Shown here: piece after piece, positions 1 to 11,004 of the stretch
Layout of the letters: every line of letters starts with the position of its first letter
Position numbering within the stretch: position 1 is the stretch's first letter
Source: Reticulomyxa filosa
Lineage: Eukaryota; Foraminifera; Reticulomyxidae
Direction of reading: 5' to 3'
DNA: 22,970 bases
Assembly: GCA_000512085.1 (NCBI GenBank)
Contig: ASPP01007318.1
Span: forward strand, 1-22,970
Made by a program: the position numbers and the translations under genes
Notes under the pieces: model-generated
Databases searched by the model: none
Told to the model about the DNA's origin: nothing
Seen by the model: only the letters and a program-made list of their open reading frames with translations

Positions 1-472
1 AAATTTTGATTAAATGTTGTTTTTTCATGGAGAAACAAAATCATTTATATAAGGTGACATTTTATGTGCCAACTTTCTTTTTTATCCTACTGTATTATAT
101 GTCAAAGTGCATGTATCTTGATATATATGTTGTTTTATTGACATTGTGTTCAACTAAATATCGCGATTTGTCTTCATGTTCAATTTATTTGTAGCTTTTA
201 TTATAATTTTCTTCAATATTGTTGAATTTATTTATATATTTTTTATTGTCAAATTTGATGTCACTTTCAATTACTTTTCCTTATAATTTTCAGTATATTT
301 TTATTAATAATTGGTAAACAAAGTTGAATAGAAATCAAATTTTTTTTGTCAGTTTGGAGAATATTTAAAAAAGATATAGTGCTTTGTCAACGAAAAAGCA
401 AGGAATTGCAAAAGTTCAAAGTTTGTTTTAGACCTATTCTAATATCATTTATCACTTTAGAAAAGTGGCAGA
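1..472. other. AT-rich flank, no gene recognised
   Basis: Only short, T- and A-rich open frames without family resemblance occur here. The stretch precedes the inferred first exon of the WD40 gene and probably holds its 5' UTR and promoter, but I see no defined element. Confidence 0.5.
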
Positions 473-1647
473 ATGACCACAAAGGGCAACAGGAAGGGTG
501 GTATACCACAATTAGTAGGCATTTTTTGCACATTTAAGATATATTTGTCACAACACAAACTTGTTTGTACAACGAATCAAATAAACAAACAGTCAGAAAA
601 ACAAATAAAATTAGTACTTCAAAATTGGATTAGAAATTTGGGTATTATGTTAGGATGGATTTATGAGTTCGACAAAATTATTGCCAAATATGTTGAGTTT
701 TTTTCCTTTTGGCCCCAAGTGAAAATGTTCATTGTTAGTAATCATGCATGTTTACAACACAGGCAAAATATTTTAAATTGTTAAAAATTTTAAGGGGGCA
801 CAACGATTTAATAAATAACGTAATGTTTTCACCAGATGGTTATAAGGTTATTTCGTCGTCAGATGACAAAACTATTCGCATATGGAATATCGCATCAGGG
901 AAACAAGTTCAAATTTTCAAAGGACATGAACATTGGATCAAAGTTGCAGAATTTTCACCTGATGGGAAACTTGTTGCGTCATGTTCACGTGACAAAACAA
1001 TTCGACTTTGGGATGTAGTATTTGGAAAAGAGTTGATGAAATTGGAAGGGCATATTAATTCTATATTTTGTGTAAACTTTTCGCCAGATAGTAAATATCT
1101 TGTGTCAGGTTCAGCTGACAATACAATACGATTATGGGATGTGAATTCTGGAAAAGAGATTCAACAACTGATTGGACATTCAAGCGTTGTAAATGATGTA
1201 CAATTTTCATCAAATGGTCAAATGATTGCATCGTCATCTGATGATAAAATAATTGGTTTATGGGATGTAACATCAGGCAAAAGATTGAAAGAATTAACAG
1301 GACATTCAGCTTATGTTAGACGTGCAAAATTCTCTCCAAATGACAAATTTATTGTATCATGTTCACACGACAAAACAATTCGGATATGGGATGTGAAATC
1401 AGGAAAACAGTTAAAAAAATTTCAAGGGCATTTAAGTACTGTGAATGATGTGAAATATTCTTTAGATTGTCAAACTGTTATATCTTGTTCATATGATAAG
1501 ACAATTCGTTTATGGGATATGAAATCGGGACATGAGTTACAAAAATTGGAAGGGCATACTGATTGGGTGAGAGGAATAGACGTCTCCTCAGATGGTAGTA
1601 CAATTGTGTCATGTTCTGCGGACAAAACGATTCGAATTTGGAGGTAA
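473..1647 (+). CDS. WD40 seven-blade propeller protein with conserved leader exons
   Basis: Inferred exons are 473-514, 593-691 and 763-1647, giving about 341 residues; both introns are phase 0 (GTAGGC..CAG; GTTGAG..CAG). Exon 3 encodes seven regular WD repeats of 42 residues (126 bp period). Each has a GH dipeptide, an F-S-P-D-G-like strand and a final D-K-T-I-R-[IL]-W-D, enough for one closed propeller. Exon 2 encodes a 33-residue leader with W-I-R-N-L-G and G-W-I-Y-E-F-D-K, lying in a different frame from the propeller, so splicing is needed. The same leader sits in the WD40 gene at 13111-14441. Splice sites were chosen by that match; a donor at 719 instead of 692 is possible and adds nine residues. 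The exon 1 donor GTAGGC is weak. AATAAA overlaps the stop codon. WD propellers are protein-interaction scaffolds; the partner is unknown. The propeller is certain, the 5' exons moderately so. Confidence 0.9.
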
Positions 1648-3805
1648 TAAAACAAATAAATTGAAATGTTGACCTCAATTTTTTTATTATTTAAAATGGT
1701 TTGTTTTACATTCAGCTATCTTTAAATTGTTTGTTTCATCGATTTAAATTTCTAAGTTTCAAAAAAATCTTAAAGTAATGGACGAAAACTTCTTTATGGT
1801 GATAATCAGCTGAAAGGAAAAAAAGCTGGACTGAAACTGCATCTTCAAGACACTATTTTGCAAATAATCTTTTCCAATCAATTAAGTAAAAGAAATATCA
1901 AATGGATAAAATTTTTGAATAAAAAAATTTTTAAATAATAATTTCAAAAAGAAAGATTTTCAATTTTTCTCCAAACGAATTGACATATAAAAAAAAGCAA
2001 GAGCGCACGTTCTGCTTTCAACATTTATATTTCATTTGTATAACTACAAATAACGTCTGTAATTTTTCTCTCCAATTGTCAAATGTTAGTCACGTACAGT
2101 CTTTTGTTGACCACTTTCCAATTTATCTCCTTTTTCCACTGTGTTTACAAATTAACCAAAACCGATCTTGTGTGAGTTTATACCTTTTGACAACTCAAAG
2201 AAAAAAAAGAATATCTAGAATGTAATTGTCAGAAATTTAAGGTAAGTCAACTTTACAGTTTTTGGTAAAAAAGACTTCCAAAAAGGTGTATATACTTTTT
2301 CAACTTCAAAAAAGCTACACGTTCTCTTAAGAAAAAAAATTGAAGGCAAAGGACGAAATGAACTTTAAGGTGATCTTCTTTTGTGTTATTTGTTCATTTA
2401 TTGTTATTTGAATGATCAACAAAGCGACATATTTTTCTTCTGTTGTTTTACCTGTAAGCAGAAATACAAGATTATTGATATTTTTTTTAAAAAAAAATAG
2501 GTTTAAATCTTTATTTTTCATGGAGAAAATCGATTCTCTTCATATAGTGCCGTTTAGGTATAGCAGTTTTTTTTGCAATCTACTGTAGTTAGCGTAACTG
2601 ATAAGAGTGCAATGAAATGTGTTTGGCAAGTTGGTATTCAAAGTTTCGGTTTATCAATGAAAAATAGCGTTTTGAAGGATACAAATTATTTAACATATCA
2701 ACAAAAATTTCTTGTAGAACAACATTGTGGAAATTTTAAGCTGTTTGCTTTGTTTTGTGGAAATTCAATTTGACATTTGTTTTGTACATATCGTTTTGTC
2801 AAACATATTTTCAGCAAACATTAAGTCCCGTACAAAATAATGAAACACAATGAAAAAAGACAAAATACAAAAATAATATTGAAATATTACAGTTTAATTC
2901 TATTTTCAATATTTATTTATTTAATGGACTTATATTTTATAAATAATAAATTTTAAGTAAACATAAACAAAATGAAATTCGTTAAGAATTCTTTTTTCAA
3001 TTATAACTATAATTACTATAAGTAATAACATTAGCATAACTGATAAGTCCACGATATTGTTCATTGAACATTTCATTACAAAGCTTGTTTAAACTTCTAG
3101 TAATATTTCAATTTTATTTTTTTCTTTGTACAATCATTTATAAATATGTTAACATTAAGATTATTTTCTTCAAATCAATCAAAAAAGATATATTTTGACG
3201 TTGCGCTTTATATACTGTACGCCTACTTAACACAGTAAGTTTACATGTTTTTTAATATTTTGAAGAAGAAAATGTCCAGTAGTTGCTTTCATCTAACGCT
3301 ATATCTTTTTCGTAAGAGCCTTACAGTCACTGAATAATTCAATTTAAATGGTTAAAACCAAACTTGAACTTTTGATGATCATTTGTTTTTCTCTTGTTGA
3401 CTGCACCGCTAAAAGTTTCTCGTCCAAAAATGCTTATATTTTGTTAAAACTCTTGCTTAAAGCTGTTTAAAGAGGACTTTCGACAAGCAACACTTTACAC
3501 ATATGTTCTTTTTCAAAAATCCAAAAATATAATAAATTTATAATATTTTTTTTGTGTTTGAGCAAAATTGATTCTATCATTGTAAATAAAATTTTGTGGC
3601 AACACAAAGCAAAAGAAATAAACATAACCCTACTCAAGAAGGAAAAGATGTTAATTTTTCTTCTTTTATTTTTGCAACTTCACGGTCGACTTCGAAAATC
3701 GTGTTGTGCTTACTAACAAAAAAAAAACAAATCCATACTTCATCAACGCGATAAAAATTTGACAATTTTATTTTGGAAAGAGACTAAGTAAACAGAAAAA
3801 ATAAG
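1648..3805. other. 2.1 kb AT-rich intergenic region
   Basis: No open frame here resembles a known family. The longest (1980-2225, 2327-2521, 2573-2773) are short, compositionally like the flanks and lack domain features. A 17-base near-repeat occurs at 2589-2605 and 3031-3047. The last 150 bases or so are the likely promoter and 5' UTR of the next gene. Confidence 0.6.
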
Positions 3806-4659
3806 ATGGCATATGCACCTCCGGGCCCTGGCCGGTATTATCAAATGTTTGCGTATGGACCTCTCCTGTGCAAACCAGTAATTGAAAAACTGATTGGGCG
3901 AGTTCCGAAATCGTGCGACGCGTTTATATTAGGTTACAACCGATTTAACTTGAAATCAAAGCCAATGGAAGCCGCACTTCTCCCTGTCGATGATGATGAT
4001 ATGATGAAAACGGTTCCTGGTCAAATGTATTTCCATCTGACCCCATATGAAAAGACTGTCTTAGACCATTTTTACAGGGACAAATTTTCAACTCATCGTA
4101 TGTATCACACATTCTCAACCACACATATTTCCATTTCAATATCTAACCCTGGCCCTTTTTTTGTTCTCTTTTCCTTTCAGTGGAGTATCAATTGCTATAT
4201 ATCTTCGAACACACACGGGAAAACGCACGGTGTAAATTCGATGATAATAATTTGAAAAAAAAAATTTATTAAAAAAAAAAAGATGTGCGAATGTGGCGCA
4301 CTCCACCGAAATATGATCCGATAGCCCCCAAATGGGATGCGGACATGACTCAGTTGCCATTCAATGGATGGACATGGCTGTACCACGGTCAGAAAGACGA
4401 TATTGGCACTCGTGGAGGTTGGAAATTAGACGAATTTGAGAAAAAATATAAAGATGAATACTTGCAAAAATGCCAACAATTTGCGGAAGAAATTAAAAAC
4501 ACTAAACTGGAGATATGGGAACCTTTTGAAATGCCACACAACATATCACATTTGCAGTATCCACATCCTGACAAATTGGAAGATCACTTGAATGAACTGA
4601 GAAAACAAGGAAAATTGCCTTCTGATGCGAGTTCCGACAAACACGCGTCACATCATTAA
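3806..4659 (+). CDS. Gamma-glutamylcyclotransferase-like (AIG2-like) protein
   Basis: Inferred exons are 3806-4097, 4181-4231 and 4283-4659, giving 239 residues. Intron 1 is phase 1 (GTATGT..TTTCAG). Intron 2 is phase 1 (GTAAAT..AAAG); it alone links the short exon 2 to the W-R-T-P-P frame without a stop. The N-terminal half fits the GGCT/AIG2 fold: M-F-A-Y-G-P-L-L at residues 14-21 (nucleotide-like glycine loop, usually Y-G-T/S-L), G-R-V-P at 31-34, A-F-I-L-G-Y-N-R-F at 39-47, A-L-L-P at 57-60, then V-P-G-Q-M-Y and L-T-P-Y-E-K-x-x-L-D. The second half is charged and aromatic and I do not recognise it. The family cleaves gamma-glutamyl peptides to 5-oxoproline, but here the Glu usually found in L-D-x-F-E is Tyr, so catalysis is doubtful. 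An AATAAA lies at 4795-4800. Confidence 0.65.
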
Positions 4660-5228
4660 GTACCAAAGATCAAGTCAATCACATACACGCGCACCAAGCG
4701 GAACAAATGACTAAAGAGGGGATAGGGGGAAAAAAAAAGCAATAATACAACATACAAAAAAAAACTCGTTCAAGGCATACTTGTTTGGGCTTAAAATAAA
4801 TTTTCAAAATCTTACAATAATTTTTTTTTTGTAAATGTTGTCATTATACTGTGTCTATGAACAAAAACTTTTTGCCTCCCGTACGAACTGACCATAAAAT
4901 TTATTGGACAAAGAAAATTCCATTTTCCTGGCACAAACTTTTCAGTGTTTTGAGTAAATTTCTTCCTTTTTTTTTACTGTGTTATTCCTCTTTCTGATGA
5001 TTTGGGAAACACATAACTTTCTTGTTTACCCAGATAGCATTTTTGAAGAGCTTGGATTAAATACAACTTTACACTCAACGTAGCGTTGGTTATCTCGACA
5101 AAAATGAGCCAGCTGTTTTTTTATTGTAAACAAATGAATATATTGCAGATAACTGTGGAAACGGTACAGGAAGAAACTAAGTCCCTTTTTCCCCCCCTTA
5201 GAGTAAACAGAAAAAAAACATAAATATC
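4660..5228. other. Intergenic spacer between GGCT-like gene and PEX14
   Basis: Holds the 3' UTR of the upstream gene, with a possible polyadenylation signal AATAAA at 4795-4800, and the promoter and 5' UTR of PEX14. A C-run near 5190-5198 is unusual for this AT-rich sequence. No open frame of note. Confidence 0.6.
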
Positions 5229-7704
5229 ATGTCCCACGACTCTGAATTGTTGGATGCTGCTGTTCATTTTTTGAAAGCGCCAAGTCAGAGACCGTTGAAG
5301 GATAGACTAGCCTTTTTGATAAAAAAGAAGAATTTGAGCCGAGAGCAGTTGAGAGCAGCCCTAGAAAAAGCGAATATCAAAGAGAATGAAACAGAAGAAA
5401 TGTTGGAAGAAGCGTTCAAAGAGAAAGAAAAAGAGGAAGCACCAGAGAACAGTGAAAAGAGTGAAAAGAGTGAGGATACAAATGTAACAGAGTCGTCACC
5501 AACATCAACATCAACACCGATAGCAACGCAATCCTCACCAGCCTCAACCCAATCCTCGCCAATCTCAACCTTAACCCCAGCCTCAGCCTCAGCCACAGCC
5601 TCAACATCGATATCGACAAGAATACTATCAATACCAGAGATAAGGTCAAGCTCTTCCTTTCTGACGGCGCTGGAGTACCTGACGATGGGCGGCATGACGA
5701 CATTCGCAGCGGCGTTATCGTACATAGGCGCGAAGGGAGCAGTGGACGCGCAGATTCGAACGAACGAGGAGCGCATGGAATCGAAGCTGGAAGAGGTGAA
5801 GAAAGAGATGGAAAAGAAGACGCAGCAGAACCGCGAGCAGCAAAACAAGGAGTTGATGCGCGTGGTGAATATGCTGACCACGCAATCGAACACAGTCCAA
5901 GAGAACATGAACATTCTGAAGCAAAGCCTTGCAGTGTTGCAGTCGCAGTTGGAGGTGCAACAGCAGCAGCGTCGGCAGCAATGGTTAACGGCGTCTTCCG
6001 CAGCAGCAGCAGCAGCAGATCCAGACGCGGACAATGACAGCGACAAGGCCGTGGAAGGAAGCCAAAGCGTGACCACCTCTTTGAACCCTACCAAAAAAAA
6101 AAGAAGACACGCAAGAGGCCGCCAATGTCGATCAACACACGCCCGACCATGTCGACGTGTCAGGGGATCATGACCAAGACTTTGAGCTACTCGAAGTTTG
6201 TAATTATAATAATAAAAAAAAAAAAAAAAAATACATATGTACACACATACATATACATATACATATACATGTATATATATATAATATATATGTATACTAA
6301 ATGTGGAGTACACGTAAAGTAAAAAAAAAAAACCAAAAAACATTGGAATTAAACAGGTACCTAGCTGCTATAACAAGGATTGGAAATATCTTGTACATTT
6401 GTTGCCAACGGAAAAAGAACACCAACACGAGGTGGTGGATTTGTTGACGGCTTGGAATGCCAGTATGGGCACGGCGGGCAATGACGAAAAGACGGGCGCG
6501 TTGACGGTGGAAAAGCTGAAACGGGCGGTGAAAGCAATGGCGTTCTTTTTAAGCAAAATCGTGACGAAACCGCTGGACTTGGCCGCTCGCAAAGTCAATG
6601 TATATAACAAGCAATATACTACGACGCTCAAAGACATACCTCGCGTCGACTCGCTGTTCTCTGCCATTGGGTATCAACGCTCTCCTGATGGCGTCATTTG
6701 GTCCTTACCTATCCTCGCCTCCGAAGAGGAGAAAATACAAAAGCCGAGCGAGGCCGTCCTCAACTTGCAAAAGATTGACTACGTGCAACTGTTTCATCAT
6801 CACAATGGCGCTTCGTATGTGTCGTCCTCGTTGTCATCGTCTTCCGAGGGACAAGAAGGGCAAAAGACGAGCCATCAAAAGCAATGCCATTTCTTGCTGT
6901 GCTTTCATGTTTTGCTCACTCATTTGTTCGATCACGTCCTGCCAGCCGATTTGCAACATCTTATTGATACCACTTTCAACCCTCATTCGCAACACTATGA
7001 CAAGCTCGAGGGCCAACATTCATCCATTGATGCCGATACTTCTTTACATCATGACGAGGATGCTGTCATACCACAGGTTTTTTTGTTTTGTTTTGCTTGT
7101 TTGTTGGGTGAATGATTTGTTCAGTTTGTGTGTGTGTGTGTGGATAGCCATTGGGAGGTGCAACCATCTTTGGTATGTCTACGGCTGTACCTTACAGCGA
7201 CTCATTCATTCGAATTTCCGAAATGGCGGCGCAAGGAAAAACCCCGGAAGATGTCAATGTTCATATTGAGGATATGCCTCCAAATCCGGAAGCACCACCG
7301 AGTGAAGCCATTCTGAAACCTCAAATAAAACCTTGGGAATCTGCTGCTCCCACTGAAACCAAACCCTCCAATGGCCTTGCTGATAGCGTGCCCAATACAA
7401 CCAATCCATTTCACAACTATTTTTCCAATAATCCTTTTTCAGCCAATTTCTCTCGTCCTGTAAAATTGAGCCATTTGTTTTCATTTCATTTGATTTATTT
7501 CTTCCTATTCAATAATTTTATACATTTGTTTTATATGGTAGAGGCAGGTGTTTGCATGTGAGTGGATGTTTGTGAAAACTGTGTGATGGTTAGGCTTGGT
7601 CTAATATGATGGAATCGCAGTTGTTTCGTAACGAATTCTCGGAACACAACAAACAAGACTCGCATTCCAAACGAGACAAGAAATCGGAAGATGGTGGAAA
7701 TTAA
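5229..7704 (+). CDS. PEX14: PEX14 peroxisomal docking protein with PUB-like insertion
   Basis: Inferred exons are 5229-6195, 6357-7076, 7148-7459 and 7594-7704, about 702 residues; all introns are phase 0. Residues 4-50 match the PEX14 N-terminal domain (L-L-D-A-A-V-x-F-L, R-x-A-F-L-x-K-K-x-L), which binds W-x-x-x-F/Y motifs of the receptor PEX5. A Ser/Thr/Pro/Ala-rich linker follows, then a hydrophobic segment (about 142-172) and a charged coiled coil (about 176-250). Exon 2 carries a PUB-like segment (about 375-445). Exon 3 carries the block I-x-D-M-P-P-N-P..A-P-P and ends in K-P-W-E at 623-626, a module known from PEX14 and PEX39-type proteins, so the exons belong together. In exon 1 the frame must shift at an A10 run (6093-6102; nine A would restore it); otherwise translation stops at 6173. 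An AATAAA lies at 7866-7871. Confidence 0.87.
6093..6102 (+). other. A10 homopolymer with apparent +1 frame break in PEX14
   Basis: Before this run the PEX14 frame is open. After it the same frame gives a basic, Arg/His-rich tail and a stop at 6173. Removing one A gives an acidic stretch ending D-Q-D-F-E-L-L-E that reaches a phase-0 donor at 6196, matching the phase-0 acceptor before exon 2. A homopolymer read error is the simplest reading. Confidence 0.65.
6214..6297. repeat. A-run and (CATATA)/(TA) microsatellite in PEX14 intron 1
   Basis: Eighteen A are followed by alternating CA/TA repeats inside the inferred 161-nt intron 1. There is no coding constraint here, which fits an intron. Confidence 0.85.
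7127..7142. repeat. (TG)n microsatellite in PEX14 intron 2
   Basis: A short run of TG dinucleotides lies just before the inferred acceptor GGATAG at 7142-7147. Confidence 0.85.
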
Positions 7705-8561
7705 AGTAATTGGTTGTTTTATCAGTTGTTTCAGGAGTGCCTTTTTCTTTTCAATAAGTCCACCCCTCTTCTCTCTTGTCTCTCTCACTTCATACAACGA
7801 AGTTGTAGTTTTCGTTGTTTATTTGTTTTGGTGAGCACAACCCAGAGTGTTATTACAAATTTCATAATAAAAACTTTACATTCAACCTTGTTCGTTTGTG
7901 TCAATACAAATTTACATCTATCAACAAGTAATTGTCACATTGCTTTTTTTTAAAATATGAAACGCAAAACCAATAGAATATTCCGCTGAATCTGGCTCTG
8001 AAAAAATGTAGAGAATTGAGCCCTTACTCGGTACGTGAAATGCTCATCGTACATAATAAGCGTTTGCTCTTTTTCTTCCGTTTCAGCATTTCAATTTTGG
8101 AGCTTTTTAGCACTTTGTGACAAAAGGTTATTATCCGATTACAAAACAATTTATTTCAAGTTTTTCACCTAATTTTTCTTTCGGATAATCTAAGGCTTTG
8201 AAATGGAAAAAATATTACGACCTTTATTGTGAATTGCAGCCTAATGTTCGCAAATGGTTCAAAATTTGAATTTTCCAAAATTACAAACAGAAAAAGTAGC
8301 AAGTGAACACAGTTGAGCACAGAAGGGCCCAACCATCCAACGTTCATTTTTATGACAAAACACACAGAAAATACACTCTACAGCAATTCCACCCCATGCT
8401 AACAGGGAACAAACAAGGGGAGGAAAAGAACCCTTTGCAAAGCAAGACAAAAAATAATAAACAAAACAAAGGAAAAAACAAAAGGATATAATGCACTTTG
8501 TATTAAGAATGAAGCGGAATGTATTTACTTTTGTTCCTTTGTCTTTTTTTTTTGTTTACTT
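7705..8561. other. Convergent 3' intergenic region
   Basis: PEX14 (+) and the threonine dehydrogenase gene (-) end toward each other here. Apart from the AATAAA at 7866-7871 for PEX14 I see no gene, repeat or RNA. Small open frames on both strands have no recognisable features. Confidence 0.6.
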
Positions 8562-9911
<1,350 letters not shown>

Positions 9912-10229
9912 GTCCTATTTATTGGGTTGCTGTTTCTTGCTAAAATAAAAAGGGTGTTGTAAGTTGTAAACCGAGTAAAAACGACTTTTTGTTCACAAAG
10001 TGAACTAATACCGGCTAAAATAGTCATTTGAAGTCACTATACCTTGATATCTTTCACTTTACTCGTTTGTAGTTAGACCAAGCTTGTGGATTATAATTTC
10101 AAAACAAAAATTCTCAGTTTGTGATGTCGGTATATGCAACCAAACCACTGAACAGAAAAAGGAAAAAACTATCTGATGATGACAGTAATGATCATTTGCA
10201 TCAACCAAACAATAAAAGCAAAAGGTTGA
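9912..10229. other. Upstream region of TDH with a small basic ORF
   Basis: This is the probable promoter of the minus-strand TDH gene. A 51-codon plus-strand frame (10124-10279) starts with ATG and is rich in Lys, Arg and Asn. Its end overlaps the HSP70-like remnant in another frame, so it is probably chance. No other structure is visible. Confidence 0.4.
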
Positions 10230-10475
10230 ATCGGAAGTACATTAATTGGAAAAATAATAAAAATAGAAGAAGAAGTTAAACGAATTGTTCAAGAAGCTGA
10301 AAAATACAAAGCCAATGATGTATACCAAAAATGATTTAGAAAACTATACCTATCAAATGAGAAACACTTTAGATGATCTTAAATTCAAAAAGGAAATAAA
10401 AGAAACAGATCGTTCAAAAGTTGAAAAGCAAGGAAATAATGAACAATGAACAATGATGCAAGTATTAATTGATTG
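10230..10475 (+). pseudogene. Decayed HSP70 C-terminal fragment
   Basis: One frame (from about 10263) encodes E-E-E-V-K-R-I-V-Q-E-A-E-K-Y-K-A-N-D, the start of the HSP70 lid subdomain (family form: E-E-I-E-R-M-V-x-E-A-E-K-Y-K). It meets TGA near 10332. The match resumes in another frame at about 10331 with K-N-D-L-E-N-Y-T-Y-Q-M-R-N-T-L, then K-F-K-K-E-I, ending in a different frame with I-N-(stop)-L where the family has W-L. Two or more frame changes, stops, loss of a few residues at the junction and absence of the ATPase domain mark it as a pseudogene remnant. No intact HSP70 gene is in the window. Confidence 0.8.
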
Positions 10476-10479
10476 AAAA

Positions 10480-11004
10480 ATTATTTCTATTCAACTCTTT
10501 ATCATTCACATTAAATTCAATATATTGTTACAATAACTCGCAAATTACAAAATTTTTTTTTTTGCTAAAAACTAGCTCAATTCACAAGCAACATTATTAT
10601 TTTTTTGCTTTATTCACTGTTTCATAAGTTTGTAGGGAGTTGGTAGCTGGTCTCAACAGGAATGTCAAGTGTAATACGAATAGTTGCTCTTTAAGCAATC
10701 TTTCAAAAATGAAACTAGTTCAAATAAAAGGAGAATCTAAAACAACAACAAGAGAATAAGAGAAATTGGAAGAAAGGTAAGTAAGTGAGTTGTAAAAAAG
10801 GGATTTCCCTTTACGCTGTTAGGGCCTTGCCCTACAAGTTTATTTCATTTTTGTTGAAATTATTAAGAAAAAATCTTTTATATATCAACGTTTTTCAATG
10901 AAAAAAGTATGATTAAAAAAAGACTTATACATAAACTGCCTGTTGCCAAGCAAGATATAAACAAAATTTTTGTAAGAAAATATTAAACAAATAAAGTTAA
11001 TAAC
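10480..11004. other. Spacer downstream of SPAG6 exon 4
   Basis: On the minus strand this follows the last in-place SPAG6 exon. Reading through its donor gives 35 unrelated residues and a stop at 10885-10887. I searched this stretch on both strands by eye for the SPAG6 C-terminal exon and did not find it. Two short inverted repeats lie at 10796-10834. Confidence 0.6.
10796..10834. repeat. Two adjacent short perfect hairpins
   Basis: AAAGGG-AT-TTCCCTTT (about 10797-10812) and TAGGGC-CTT-GCCCTA (10820-10834) are perfect inverted repeats seven bases apart, with more G+C than the surroundings. They lie 3' of the SPAG6 main body. They could form RNA stem-loops or mark a former mobile element; no function is established. 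Confidence 0.55.

Noticed and set aside
346-537. Plus-strand frame starting just before the WD40 leader
   Set aside because: No resemblance to the leader of the related WD40 gene, and it overlaps the inferred exon 1 in another frame.
2573-2773. 66-codon plus-strand frame in the gene-poor region
   Set aside because: No ATG at its very start in good context, no domain and no splice partner found; insufficient evidence.
5285-6343. 352-codon open frame antisense to PEX14 exon 1
   Set aside because: It mirrors the Ser/Thr/Ala-rich and coiled-coil coding of PEX14, starts in microsatellite DNA and has no family features; a shadow frame.
10124-10279. 51-codon basic plus-strand ORF
   Set aside because: It overlaps the HSP70 remnant in another frame and its Lys/Asn-rich content follows base composition; not called as a gene.
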